A stretch of 64,000 nt of DNA from Helicostylum pulchrum (GCA_025677825.1 JAIXMO010000009.1:372001-436000); one strand, 5' to 3'. Shown: positions 1-13,944, numbered from the stretch's first letter. The notes: generated from the letters alone by a model not told the origin. Program-made: numbers and translations.

Positions 1-3000
1 ATTTCAAATGATTAATCAAGTTTATTTACATTTGAGAAGAACCGGGATAGATCAATCTATCTTATTGAGGTGATTTTTTTTTTTTTCCTTTTATATGTAA
101 AAACTTTCTAAATATAAAAAAAAAAAATTACAGTGGTGACACAGGCAGTGGAAAGTCAGAAACCAATAATATGATCATCTCGCATCTTATTTCTCTTGGT
201 AAAAAAGAAAGTAAAGTGACCACACAAATATTACATCTTCAAACCATTTTAAACGCATTTGGACACTGCAATAATCAATCAAAGTTTGGAAAATATATGG
301 AGCTACAATTTAATGAAAGAGGAAGAATGACTGGATGTAAAATACTAAACTATTTGTTGGATAAAAAAAGAGTTTTAATGGCTAGAAATAGTTTCAATAT
401 ATTTAATATCGTCAATAATCCTAACCAAACTGAAGAATACGAATCATTAAAAGTTTCTTTAAGACATTTAGGTCTTGGTAAAAGATATCATACAAGAATC
501 ACTCAACTTGTAACAACTTTAACTCAGCTTTTGCAATTACAATTTATCGATGATACAACTATGCAACAAGAAAGTGCCTACGTAAAAAATATCGAGTTAT
601 TGGAACTAATCGCTGACGGTTTAGGCGTAGATACAAGATCACTAGAAAATGTATTAACTTATAAAACTCAATTGATTAAAAAAGATGTCACCACTTTAAT
701 TTTAAATGCTGAACAAGCTTCAACTCAACGCGATGATTTAATAGTTACTTTATATTCACTTTTATTCAACTGGTTAATCGAACATATCAATCAAAAGTTA
801 TGTAACGAAACAATTCATAATTTTATCGGAATCTTGGATTTACCCGCTACAGAAATTCAACAACAACAGCAACATAATTTTGATAAATTTTGTTTAAACT
901 ATACAAATGAAAGGGTTCAAAACTATATACAAAAATACTTGTTTGAAACTATTAATTCAGAATATCAACTTGATGGATTTAATTTAGATGTTACCAGTTA
1001 CAATAATTCATGTATTGATTTATTTGATCAACCAAGAAATGGATTTATAGACATCATCAATAGCTTCTCAAAAAAGGCAAGCAGGGTATCTGATAACACA
1101 ATGCTGGAAACAACTTTCAAGTATCAAAATGGAAACGAGTCATTTCAATTAAAAAAAGCCGATACTGGATCAAGTTATTTTATGATTCAACATTTTAACG
1201 GTTATCAATCTTATCAGCCCAATGGATTTATTGAATCCAATAAAGACCCTTTAAATGTAGACTTTATCTCTTTATTTAAAGGTAGTTCTGATATTGCAGC
1301 CTCTTCCAATACATTTATCGCGAATCTATTTGCAGACAAGAGCATTACAACTGAATTACACCCTAAATTCAATGACTCTATATTAAACGCTCAACAATTA
1401 AATAAACCTAACCGTTCTCCTTCTATGCGAAGATCAAAATCAACCAAAAAGAATAGAAATTCAACCACCAACGAATCGCCAGAAAAGAATAGCAAAAAAA
1501 TAGTACCTGTTGTTTTATCTCAACTACGATCTTCATTAGACGAATTATTCGCTACACTAGATGAAACCATGCCTTGGTTTGTATTTTGTTTAAAGGCTGC
1601 AAAATCAAACAATTCAATCACTTTTGATTCAAACCTAGTTCGATCTCAACTCGAATCATTTAATCTTATTTCAATCGCTTCAAGTTTAAAAATTGGTTCA
1701 TTTGCAAATATCTTTTTACATACGGAATTTGTCGATCGCTACCGTGATATTTTATCTTCTATCAACATTGATCCTGATAGATTACCAAAGGATAAATGTC
1801 AAGCCGTTATAGATATATTAGGTTGGTCAACAACTATGGATGCTGCTTTAGGTCATTCAAAGGTAGAAATTACTAATCCCTTTAAATATTAGTCCTATTT
1901 TTAACTCCTTATTAAACAAACAAAAAAAAAAAAAAAATAGATATTTTTATCTGATACTGCCTGGAGGCATTTAGAAGATACTTTACGTGCAGTAGAAAAA
2001 CAAGACCAAAGAAAGCAAAAGGATACGCTATTATCTCGAGATATTAGTCATGATGCTTTATCTCATGCTTCTTCAGGTTCCAATGCTGATCTAAACAGCT
2101 CCGAATACATGACTCAGGACCGTCGAGCTATGGCTGCTGCAAACGCTACTGCGGCTGGTCTACCTATTCCTCGTGCATTTACATCCAACACTCGCATGTC
2201 TACTTACTCTGAATCCCAACTTTCCTTTGTATCTGAAGACCAGGGTCATAACGACACTGATTCTCAAACAGCCTCTGAACCCTATGATTCCAACGCATCT
2301 GGTTACCTAGAGATGAAAACCATGCCCGTAGCCGTAGTAGAAGAATCAGAACAAGAAGAAGAATATAAAATGTCGGGTGTCCGTAAACGATGGTTGTTCT
2401 TTGTTTATTTATTAACATGGTGGGTACCTACTCCATTTATGATTTATTGCGGTCGTATGAAACGTAAGGATATTCAAATCGCTTGGAGAGAAAAACTTAC
2501 CTTATGTATGGTGATCTTTTTTATGTCTGCTTTTATTATTTGGTTCTTGGTATTCTTTGGTAAACTAATTTGTCCTCATCAAGATGTCTTCTCGCAATCG
2601 GAGTTGCAGGCTCACAGTACTTCGGGCAATGCGTATGTTGCAATTCGTGGAGAAGTATTCGATCTAACTAAATTTGCTCCTCATCATTGGGCAAATCAAG
2701 TAATCCCCACAGGCGCCATAACAGCCTATGCTGGTAAAGACGCAAGTGATTTGTTTCCTGTACAAGTATCTGCTCTTTGTCAAGGTGTGACAGGTACTGT
2801 CTCGGATTATGTCTCGTTGGATTATCATTTTAATTTGACCGATGTTAATTCCAATTACCATGATTTCCGTGCCTGGACCGATGATCCTCGTCCTGACTGG
2901 TATTTTGAAAAAATGGTTTATTTACGAAAGAATTATAAGATTGGTACCATGGGTTATACAGATAAGGATGTGTATCGTCAAGCAACTACTCCAGTGGATA

Positions 3001-5249
3001 TGAGCGGTGTACCTAATATTCGTGTTTGGGCTGTATTAAATTCTAGTATCTACGATCTTACGTATTATGTAAGTGGTGGTAGACGAGTTGAATTACCAAC
3101 AGGCATGAACGCTTCTGCTGCCGATGGTGTTGATGTAGACTATATGTCTGATGCAGTGGTTAATTTGTTTCGACAAAAGTCTGGTGAGGATATTACGGAT
3201 TATTGGAACGCGTTACCGTTAGATCCAGAAATCCGACAACGTCAAGAAGTATGCCTTCGTAATTTATTCTATGTGGGTTCGTTGGATCAAAGAAACTCGC
3301 CACAGTGTATCTTTTCTGAATACCTATTATTGATTGTTACTGTGTTCTTGTGTTTGGTTATTGTATTCAAGTTTATGGCGGCGTTGCAGTTTACGACAAA
3401 ACGTGAGCCGCAAAATCATGATAAGTTTGTTATTTGTCAAGTGCCCTGCTATACAGAAGGAGAAGAAGAATTAAAAAAGACAATTGATTCTATTGCTGCG
3501 TTGCATTATGATGATAAACGAAAGTTATTGTTTATTATTTGTGATGGTATGATTGTCGGTGGTGGTAATGATCGTCCCACACCTCGCATCGTGCTTGATA
3601 TCTTGGGTGTTGATCCACATGTGGATCCTGAACCACTTTCATTTTTATCTGTGGGTGAAGGACAAAAACAACATAACATGGCAAAGATTTATTCAGGATT
3701 GTATGAATGCCAAGGTCATGTGGTACCTTACATTGTGGTGTCTAAAGTAGGTAAACCCAGTGAGCGACAAAAGCCCGGTAATCGAGGTAAACGTGATTCT
3801 CAATTGATCTTGATGCGGTTCTTAAACAAGGTACATTTTAATGCACCCATGACACCTATGGAACTTGAAGTCTATCATCAGCTTAAAAACGTCATTGGAG
3901 TCAACCCTAGCTTTTATGAATTTGTGTTGATGGTAGATGCTGATACCGAGGTCATTAGTGATGGATTAAATCGATTAGTTTCTTCGTTTGTACATGATGC
4001 TAAAGTCATTGGATTATGTGGTGAAACTAAATTATCAAATGAAAAAGATACTTGGGTAACCATGATTCAAGTATACGAATACTTTATTTCGCATTATATG
4101 ATCAAGGCCTTTGAATCTTTGTTTGGGTCAGTCACTTGTCTACCCGGTTGTTTCTGTATGTACCGTGTTCGCTCACCCACTAAAAATCAACCTCTGTTGG
4201 TATCAAATCAAGTAATTGAAGACTATCAAGTTAATCGTGTTGATACTTTACATAAAAAGAATTTGTTGCATTTGGGTGAAGATCGTTACTTGACAACTTT
4301 AATCTTGAAACACTTTCCAACTTACAAGACCAAGTTTGTTCCTGATGCTAAATGTGCTACCAATGCTCCTGATCAATGGTCCATTTTGTTATCTCAACGT
4401 CGTAGATGGATTAATTCAACTATTCATAATTTAGGTGAGTTGGTGTTCTTACCTCAATTATGTGGTTTCTGTTGTTTCTCCATGCGATTTGTGGTTATGT
4501 TGGATTTGATTAGTACTTTAGTTCAGCCAGCTATTGTTGGTTACTTGTGTTATCTTATTTATACGTTAGCTACTTCGTCTAGTGCAGTACCTGTTATGTC
4601 TATAATTACCATTGCTGGTGTCTATGGATTACAAGCAATCATCTTTATCCTGCATAAAAAATGGGAGCATATCATCTGGATGATTGTCTCTATTTTTGCT
4701 ATCCCCGTATTCTCACTTTACATTCCTATTTACTCTTACTGGCACTTTGACGATTTCTCTTGGGGTAACACTCGCGTTGTTTTAGGAGACAAGGGAAAGA
4801 AATTGATAGTAGGTGCTGATGAAGGTAAATTTGATCCTAAATCGATTCCTACCATGACTTGGGAAAAATATGAAGAAGCACTTTACTCTGAAGATTGGAA
4901 TAAGAATGATGATACTGCTTCGGTAGGATCCAAAGGATCTGCATATACACATAGTAGTTATGTCAGTTATGGTAGTTATGGTAGTAAACAACCTCCTCAG
5001 CCGGTAGCTTATCCAGCTAGTCAATTCTCTTATAACCAATTTGCGCCAAGTCAATCGATGGGCACTTTACCAATTCAAAACTCTAATTCTTCTGTCTTTT
5101 TAAATAACTCAAACCCGCATCTTTCCATGGTCAGTGGCATGAATAATATTCCAAATAATCCACATCAGCCTATGATGAATGGCTATAATAATTCTCCATA
5201 CGCTGCATATAATATCAACCACTCATCTCCTTTACATCGGTACGAATAA
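1..5249 (+). CDS. Myosin-motor chitin synthase (class V/VII type), 5' partial
   Basis: Membrane enzyme that polymerises UDP-GlcNAc into cell-wall chitin. Exons are 2-69, 134-1862 and 1941-5249; the 5' part lies outside the window. The first intron splits a myosin P-loop that reads GDTGSGKSE once joined, followed by FGKYMELQFNERG, so the N-terminal third is a myosin-head-like domain. The second intron restores FLSDTAWRHLED, the usual end of that domain. After a Ser/Thr-rich linker come two membrane segments, a cytochrome-b5-like stretch (VAIRGEVFDLTKFAPHHW), another membrane segment, and the GT2 catalytic core with DADTE, LGEDRYLTTL and QRRRW, then C-terminal membrane spans. About 1,700 residues are visible. 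The tail is Ser/Tyr/Asn/Pro-rich; I see no DEK-like C-terminal domain, which many ascomycete members carry. Class assignment is from architecture. Confidence 0.95.
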
Positions 5250-5279
5250 TCTCTACGTGCATTATATTACTACTACTAA

Positions 5280-5312
<33 letters not shown>

Positions 5313-5748
5313 TAATACTACTACTACTACTTGATATTAATAAAATACCCTTTTTTGTTTTGTTTTTTTTTCGGTTTATTAAAAATCTAAATAGAGAAGT
5401 TGGTGATAATTCAATATGAAATTAGACATTAATTACTTTCTGTTGAATCATAGTATATTATTAGAATTAAAAGACCTTATATATTGTCATGGCTTTCATG
5501 ATTTCTGTGTAATTATCTATATGTAGATTGTTCACGATGAAACAAGTTGTAGGCATACAGTCAAAGTTTATTTTGTACCTGGTAAAGCCGTACTGATCAT
5601 CTCTTTTTATTTATTTATTCCTAGATGCATGTATTATAAACAGGCTTTTGAAAAAAAAAAAAAAAAAGACGCGCTTTTTATTTTTAAAAAAAAGAAAGGG
5701 GGAGGGGGGGGGGGGGGATGCAATACAGGTAGAAAATTAAATAAAAAA
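5250..5748. other. Intergenic, CTA-repeat and poly-G tract
   Basis: Convergent 3' region between chitin synthase and GAPDH. It holds an imperfect (ACT)n microsatellite at about 5263-5331, an A run at 5649-5666 and a 14-base G run at 5704-5717 that would be a C tract in the GAPDH 3' UTR. No gene is visible. Confidence 0.7.
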
Positions 5749-6774
<1,026 letters not shown>

Positions 6775-6823
6775 TTAAAAAAGATGTATAAAGAAGAAAA
6801 AAAGAGCCCATGAGAAAAAACAT

Positions 6824-6833
6824 CCTTTTTATA
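6824..6833 (-). promoter_or_regulatory. TATA box of GAPDH
   Basis: Read on the minus strand this is TATAAAAAGG, 65-75 bp upstream of the GAPDH start codon and followed by a pyrimidine-rich stretch before the ATG. Position and sequence fit a core promoter. Confidence 0.6.
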
Positions 6834-7382
6834 CTAAGCCTTTTTTATGCAGACTAAAAAATCGGCTGTTAAATCAAGTATATCGTCATAAATCGTCTTG
6901 TGCTTTTGTTTATGTAATGAAACGCTTTGTCGCTCTAACTTGGATAAAGACACCAATAGATTGCATGAATACACGGGCTCTCTGCCGATATTATATCTTT
7001 AAACCGTCATTTAAAATATATACCTCCCACAGTAGCCATTTAAAGCTACTCACTAGCAAAAATCATCAAGTGTTTAATGTGATATATTGAGGCTCTTTTT
7101 TTTTTTTTTTACTTGGCTTCTGGGGCCTTGATAATATTTATCTCGGACAAACATAAATAACTGATGAAACGCGTTTTTTTTTTCTGCCTTCACCAGCAGG
7201 AATATGACAGGTTCCGGATTTACACATGCATTTAGAGTAATTATATCTCCAGTGCACAGTAAAAAAAAACAAAATTGACGGAAAAAGGACGTACTACCCT
7301 TATCAGATCTAATACCGTTAATATTTTTTTTTGGGTTAGAATGTTTATGTACCGCTCTTTTTTGCTCCTTTTTTTTTTCATA
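6834..7382. other. Divergent promoter region GAPDH / L2HGDH
   Basis: Shared upstream region of two divergently transcribed genes, with T tracts at about 7090-7110 and 7174-7183. No coding potential beyond in-frame codons upstream of the L2HGDH start (from 7275 and 7341), which would add a hydrophobic stretch. I see no specific operator. Confidence 0.5.
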
Positions 7383-8674
7383 ATGATGTCGCGATGGGTA
7401 AACCCCACAGTAAGAAGAATGTCGACGTTAAAGACCCCCGATTTAACTGTAGATAACATAGTTATTGGTGCGGGTGTAGTAGGTTTAGCTATAGGTGAAA
7501 AACTAACTCGTTGTAAACCAAACGAAACGACTTTTGTAGTAGATAAAAACAAACGAGTAGGCGAAGAGACAAGGTACATGCATACACAGACATACGCACA
7601 CCTTTTTTTTTTTTTTTTGCTTATACAACCTTCTAGTTCTCGTAATAGTGAAGTAATTCACGCGGGTCTTTATTACCCTGAAGACAGTTTAAAGACAAGA
7701 CTGTGTATTGAAGGAAACAAGAAACTTTATAGCTTATTATCCAATAAAACGATACCTTACAAGAGAATTGGAAAATGGATTGTTGCACAAACTCAAGATC
7801 AAAACGATTATCTGCAAACACTCCATGCTAAAGCAAACAGGCTAGGTATCGAAACTTATTTTCTGGATAAAGAACAAGCGAATAAACAAGAGCCTAAAAT
7901 CAATGCGTATGCGGTACTGGTATCACCTTCGACTGGTATTATTGATTCTCACAGCTTTATGGAGTACTTGGAGCAACAAGTGGATGTAGCGTTATGTACG
8001 CTTGTGAAATCAATTCAACCGTTTGGTAATGAGGGGTATCTTTTAGAAATCGTAACTGCTGGTTCTGAAAATACGACGACGAATGTGTTAGCGAAGCGTG
8101 TGTTTAATTCTGGTGGTCTTCATGCAGATAAAGTGAGTAATATGCTCACACCTAACGCTTATAAATTATACTACGCTAGAGGTCATTACTATGCTTATAA
8201 TCAACCGCTTGAGATCAACCATTTGATATATCCTTGTCCTGAAAAAAACCTTGCTGGTCTTGGTACTCATCTAACGCTAGATTTAGCAGGCCGTGTCAAG
8301 TTTGGACCTGACGTTCAATATATCGACAATGCTTATGATTACAGTATACCTGATCGCGAAGAAAATAAGAGTGCTTTTATTCGTGCTATTCACGATTATT
8401 TACCGATGCTCGATGGTAGTAAACTTCATGCTGATTATTCTGGTATAAGGTAAAAAAAATTATATTTGACATTGGGATATACGAAACAAATCAAACTAAC
8501 ACTAAAAAAAAAAAAAGACCTAAGCTAGCGGGACCAGGTGAAGCATTCAAAGATTTTATGATTAAAGAAGAAACAGAACATGATAATTTTTTTTCTTTGA
8601 TTGGTATTGAAAGCCCAGGCTTAACGTCGTCGTTAGCCATAGCAGATTATGTTTATTCAATGATACGTAAATAA
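7383..8674 (+). CDS. L2HGDH: L-2-hydroxyglutarate dehydrogenase, mitochondrial
   Basis: FAD-dependent enzyme oxidising L-2-hydroxyglutarate to 2-oxoglutarate, a metabolite-repair step in mitochondria. Exons are 7383-7573, 7637-8449 and 8518-8674. The first intron (63 bp) is a multiple of three without a stop, so an unspliced reading stays open, but splicing restores the family block SSRNSEVIHAGLYYP. The second intron restores SGIRPKLAGPGEAFKDF; the protein ends near SPGLTSSLAIADYV. The dinucleotide motif VIGAGVVGLAIG sits near residue 24. The chosen start gives a short basic leader (SRWVNPTVRRMS) typical of mitochondrial import; upstream in-frame ATGs at 7275 and 7341 are less likely. The stop lies only 5 bp from the stop of the convergent kinase gene. 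Confidence 0.92.
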
Positions 8675-8679
8675 TATAA

Positions 8680-10136
8680 TTATTGTTTGTCAGTAGACAT
8701 TTCCTTTTTCCGCAGTTCATCAAAGTAAGGGTCTAAAAAAATAAAATAAGGGTATTTAGATTTGAAATTAATAAAATAAAAGAAAGTAAAAACTTACGCT
8801 GTAATGCATCACTCGCAGTGATACGTTTTTCAGGTGGGTACTCCAAAAGACGCTTTAATAAATCAATACCGTGATGATCGAGTTTGGGTAAAAGTGTCTC
8901 CAGTTGTATTTTTGGGAATATTTCAAAATCCCGTTTATACTCTGGAAGTTGAGACACTTTTGGCCAAATTTCTTCAGTAGGCGTACCCAGTACTTTAAAT
9001 ATTTTTAGTAATTGATCCGAGATGGAACTACCAGGGAATAAAGGTCTACCAGATGCCATTTCTAATAATAAAAAATGGTTATATATAACTATCAGATCCA
9101 GCAACAATATCAAAATAGTTTACCAGCAAAAATACAACCAGCAGACCATAAATCGATTGATGTAGAGTATTGACGTGAGCCCATTAATACATCCGGTGCA
9201 CGATACCATAAAGTAACTACTTCATGTGAATAACTTCGAACTGGAATACCGTACGCTCTTGCAAGTCCAAAATCACCCAATTTTAATTCTCCTTTCTGTA
9301 CATGTATATATATATAAAAAAAATGTCTTTTTAAATCTTTGCGTTTATAAATACTCTCTCTCTCTTCTATCCGTCTATATTTTATGTCTATTTTTCATTT
9401 TCTCTCTCTTACAGTAATATTCACCTTGTTGATCAATAAGTTTTGAGGTTTTAAATCCTAATAATAATAATTAATAATATGTACATGTATATATATATAT
9501 TTTTACGTGTACACTTTACTCTGTGTAAAACCCTATGAGCATGACAAAATGCAATACCTTTAAGTAACTGATACATCAATTGCTATAAACAGGAAGGTTA
9601 TCAGCACACACAAACAAAAACAAAATTATACTATATGTGTTACCTTTAAAGTAATGACATCGATATCACCACCGTAAGAATCTAAAAACTTTTTTAAATC
9701 TGAATCCAAATACTCAAAGACAAGTGTCAACTTCTTTTCTGTATGTAAAACATCATAAAGTCGAACAATATTTGGATGCTTCAACTCTTTTAATAGGGAA
9801 ATCTCCCTAATGGCAGTACAAGGTACCTTTAATCAAATAATAAGATGTAAAGTTTAATGAATGGTTTTTATTTATTTTTTTCTTTTTTACTTACACCTTC
9901 TTCTTCATTATCAAGTCGAATACGTTTTAAAGCAACAACTTCATTAGTTTCACGATTTTGTGCTTTATACACGATACCATAAGTTCCTAGTAGTAGAGAT
10001 GGGGGTTTAGTAACTTGATATTTTTACAGAAGATGTATACATACCTTCACCAAGCTTTTCAATTTTCTATTATGATAGCCTTAGTACATGTATTCTAGTT
10101 ATAACCATTACATTTTATTACCTGATATTTATCCAT
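8680..10136 (-). CDS. Pho85/CDK5-type cyclin-dependent kinase, 9 exons
   Basis: Ser/Thr kinase acting with cyclins; Pho85-type kinases control phosphate, glycogen and cell-cycle responses. Reconstructed exons (minus strand): 10122-10136, 10045-10066, 9895-9986, 9644-9826, 9520-9582, 9425-9457, 9124-9295, 8798-9061 and 8680-8732, giving 298 residues. The protein starts [16 protein letters not shown] (Gly-rich loop) and carries [33 protein letters not shown] (catalytic loop), [14 protein letters not shown] (DFG), [16 protein letters not shown] and [10 protein letters not shown]. The cyclin-binding helix reads PCTAIRE, whereas yeast Pho85 has PSTAIRE and animal CDK5 PSSAIRE; the rest (KKFLDS, IPVRSYS) fits Pho85/CDK5 better than the CDK16-18 group. 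The eight introns, including exons of 15 and 22 bp, explain the fragmentary ORFs. Confidence 0.93.
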
Positions 10137-10212
10137 TGTTTTTTTTAGTAATACAAGGGGAAAGAAAAAGAAAAAAAAAGATTTTATTTGCGTCTTTTTA
10201 AATATTATTTTA

Positions 10213-11065
10213 TTATTGATTTTGTTCTAAATTGCGTCTCATGCCATCTACAACCATTTTAGTGACCATATCTCTCAATTCTTCTTCATTTTCAACACCA
10301 CCTTGTTCTTCAATACGCTTCATAATTTCTTGCATTTGATTGGATAATTCATCACTTAATTCAGGCTCTTCTTCATTTTCTTCTTGTACATGACTTAAAG
10401 CTTCACTTTGATCGTTTTGTTCTTGTTCTTCTTCTTCTTCCTTTGTTGGTAAAACTTCCTTTGTAATATCAGCCAACAATTTAGCAACATCTTCCCAGCC
10501 TTCCTCTAAAGCTGTCGCTGCAGGTGATAAACCTTCTTCGTTTACTCTCTTGGGTTCGGCTCCATGATCTAATAATAATTGTGCCATCTCGACTGTCTCT
10601 GCTACATATAAAGGTGTATCCTTTTCGAAATCTTCAATATTAACATTAGCTCCCTTTTCGAGTAAATATTTGACAATGTCTATTTGACCGTATGAAACTG
10701 CCGCATGCCTTTTTTTTTTTTTTTTTTTATTCGTGTCAGTTTGCAAGTAATTATTATTATTGTTATTTTGACATTGTTCGAAATACTTACATAGCAGTAT
10801 ATCCAAATTGATCTTGACTATTGACATCAACACCAGTTTCTACTAATTCCTATTTAAAAATATATATACTAGTTAACAAAAAGAAAATGACTTTCCCAGG
10901 AACCAATTAAAAAAAAAAAGAAGAATCTTACTTTTACTCTGTCTAATTGACCATCGCCTATATAGAAACAAGCTTAGTAGTTGAGAAGAGAGAGAGTGTG
11001 TGTAAATCAATTAATAAATTACCAGCTGATACCCATAAATTATCTTGTGTTGTAGGTGCCTTCAT
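10213..11065 (-). CDS. Small ankyrin-repeat protein with acidic tail
   Basis: Exons 11023-11065, 10932-10957, 10791-10849 and 10213-10708 give 207 residues. The N-terminal part (NLWVSAGDGQLDRVKEL, GVDVNSQDQFGYTAMHAAVSYG, KGANVNIEDFEKDTPLYVA, LLDHGAEP) forms three to four ankyrin repeats; the C-terminal third is strongly acidic (EEEEEQEQNDQ), then helical. Length and layout resemble small uncharacterised ankyrin proteins known in yeasts. Ankyrin repeats bind proteins; no enzymatic role is visible. Splicing converts AT|G CAT into the conserved AMHAAV, supporting the junction. Confidence 0.85.
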
Positions 11066-12356
11066 AATAAGTTTTACTGCTAAAAGAAAAAAGAAAAAAA
11101 AACTAGTATAAAAAGAAAAAAGCCTTTTTTTTTAAAAAAAAATATTATGCGTGGCTTGTCTCTAAAATAACCGTATCTTATTGGTAGATAAATATATTTT
11201 ACAAATTATGCAAAAAGTAGTTGGTTTAATAGCCTCGGCTGTTGAAAGATTGAAATGCAACATTGTGCGTATACAAAAAGTAGAGTGAGATGTCTTTAAT
11301 TTGACGGATATAGTAATAGCAGGTTATATGCAGCGGCCAGGCAGTTGAATTGAAAAATTACTCCAAAAAGGTCACTTTACAAGGTGTCGTCAAATATACG
11401 TAATTTTCCCCCTCAAAAAAATATATTTCATGCATGTGTGCTATTTTTTTATTTATTTTTACTGGTAAGCGTCAAAAAATACGCTCATCTGTTTGGTTAG
11501 ACTATGGAATTGTCCCGTGCATATACAATTCTATTTTAACGGTGATTCGAGTAACCCCCTTAACTGCCTTTTTATTGTTAAAGAAGGAGTGTTTTCTCAC
11601 GCCCAGATATATAGGATTAGCGTTTTCCGCAAATAGGTAACATTTTGACTTTTTTTTTTTTTACCAGTGTGCTTGCCTGTTTGTATATTTTTCGGTAAGA
11701 AGAAGCTCGAGAAAAATGAGCTTCTTCTTGTACGAAAAATGCAACGACAGTCGATCAGGCGGAAAAAGTGCTTTATTTATTTATTAATATCTTGTTTGTG
11801 ATGATTTGCTGCCAAGTTGCGTTAATTTCCTTTTATAATAGTCTTTTTCATCTTTTTTCGTTGCGATTTAAATATTAAATAACTATCGATCATTACACAC
11901 ATAAAAACCAAGTATAATATTTACATGTCGATCTTTTTTGGGTAAGAGTACTTGCGCCAAAAAGTAGTTGATAGTTTTTATTTAATTACTGCGTTAATAC
12001 GCTAATTAAATTATTCACAATATGCATATAATGCTGGTTTCTATTAAAATGATGGACGCACAGAACAAACCTCTCCCTCAAAAATGATGTTCAACAAGAC
12101 ACGTTTCACAAAAAGGAAATGCCTAGGCCTAACCGCCACAAGATAGTATTGCTTCGAATCTAATGCATGTAAAAAGCGATGATCGTTTTTTATTTATTTG
12201 TTTGTTTATAAAGATCAGCATGATCAGATATAAACAAGAGGTACATCTTTGTTTTCTAATTTATACAATGTGGCGTAAAAAAATATATTTTTATTGTACT
12301 AAAAAATTGGTTTTCATAGGTACGTTTCATGATAATATTATAGTATTAACTGATAT

Positions 12357-12438
<82 letters not shown>

Positions 12439-12565
12439 TAAAAGGGGAGAGAAGGGGAAGGGGGAAAGGGGGTAATTTATATGTATATATGATACATATG
12501 CAAATAATGTATAAAACGATAAGTGATGTGCTTTTTTTGTTGGTATTGTTTGTGATGATAAATAT
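11066..12565. other. Gene-free stretch with GT/GA microsatellite
   Basis: No credible gene; short ORFs here lack motifs and splice support. It contains a compound microsatellite, (GT)n then (GA)n, at about 12358-12434, 130 bp beyond the stop of the zinc-finger gene, and a T(9)A(9)-type palindrome at about 11123-11142. Confidence 0.6.
12358..12434. repeat. (GT)n(GA)n compound microsatellite
   Basis: About 19 GT dinucleotides run directly into about 18 GA dinucleotides. It lies in the 3' flank of the C2H2 gene and produces spurious Leu/Ser/Thr/His-rich reading frames on both strands. Confidence 0.95.
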
Positions 12566-13374
12566 TTATGTATGCAGAGATTCCGTGACACTATTATAAT
12601 CGCTTCTCATCATCTCATCATAATTTTTTGTTGGTACAATAGGTAGCCGCATACTATTATGTTGTTGCTGTTGGGGATAATAATGAACACGTAAATGCCT
12701 ACGCATATTACTGTGAACGCTAAAGCTACGTCCACACCCTTGATGATGACATTTAAACGGCTTTTCACCCGTATGAGAATAAATATGAATTCTTAAAGAG
12801 GATGGTCTTGAAAAAGATTTACGACAGTATTGACAATGATATCGATGACTGCTAATGCTCGATGATTTTGTATTTTCAGTAGTACGCATTATCATCTGAG
12901 AACCGTTTATTTGTTGATTGTTGTTGTCATTGTTGTACACGTGAGGTTCAAACAACATGGTGGGTGGATAACCTGCTGTCGTATGTGCTCTTGCCCTGCG
13001 ATAAGGTATATTTACTTCTTGAAAATGAGGTCGAGCATGCTGCATTGGTTGTTGATAATTTAACATCTCTGTATTAGCAGAGACAGCACGGCGATGACCA
13101 CCACCACCACCACCATCACCACTACTACTTGACGCAAACCGCGTATTCATAGGTTGTGTTGTGCAACAGGAAGGGGGGCAATAGTAGCATGGTGTATCTA
13201 TAGCAGAAGATTCAGTTACAATTGTTTCCGTTACAGGTGGAAACCGTTTGGCTATTTTGTAATTATTTAGTCACTATAATAAAAGAGTATACACATATAC
13301 TTACATTGGATATTTGTAGTAAATAATTCTTGAAATACATGTTTAATAGGTGGTAAAGTAATATTGTTATTCAT
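12566..13374 (-). CDS. C2H2 zinc-finger transcription factor candidate
   Basis: Two exons, 13305-13374 and 12566-13251, give 251 residues. Two adjacent classical C2H2 fingers lie at about residues 150-205: YHCQYCRKSFSRPSSLRIHIYSH, the TGEKPFKC linker, then CHHQGCGRSFSVHSNMRRHLRVH. The C-x2-C plus C-x4-C pair followed by NMRRHLRVH resembles fungal regulators with paired fingers. The N-terminus (LPPIKHVFQELF) could be a short interaction motif; a Cys-rich patch, CYYCPPSCC, precedes the His/Gly-rich linker. DNA binding is expected from the fingers; targets cannot be inferred. Confidence 0.88.
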
Positions 13375-13944
13375 TATTTTTTTAGAAAGTGGAAAAAGTA
13401 AAAAAAGGGATGCATTTTACAGCAATCATCGTTGCAAATGAATCTATATATACCAATTTTTTAGCAGTCATAAAAATGTACCATCAAGCATTGAAATTGT
13501 CGTGTACTTGATCTAACTGTAGTGTTATAAATACGGAAAATGTCTTACAAGTCATGCTGAAGAAAAAGAAAAAAATGGTCTACTCGTGGTATGTAGTTTA
13601 TCTAGTTTTTGATGCAAGTCTTTCATACCTACTTTTTAACGTATGGTCTAGCTAGGGCCAAGTGCTTTCAATTGGTATCTTTTGGCTGTGCACTGCGTTG
13701 CCCCCTATTTAATTTAAACAGTTGTCTTGTAGCTGACCTCCGATAAAAACTAACAGTACTATTATATTTTTGATAAATCGGTCAATTTGCCTTAAAAATC
13801 AAACAGTTCTATATGTATGCAATCAATTAATACGTATGTTAGCTTAGTTATTGTCGTTTTGTAGATGTATAAAAAAATGGACTGTAGGTAGTTTAGTTTT
13901 ATTTATGCTATCAAATTGGCAAAAAAGTTTTACTTGGCCCTGAT
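13375..13944. other. Intergenic upstream of C2H2 gene
   Basis: AT-rich DNA between the zinc-finger start and the stop of the tiny gene at 13945. It presumably holds the zinc-finger promoter; I see no gene or clear binding site. Confidence 0.5.
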
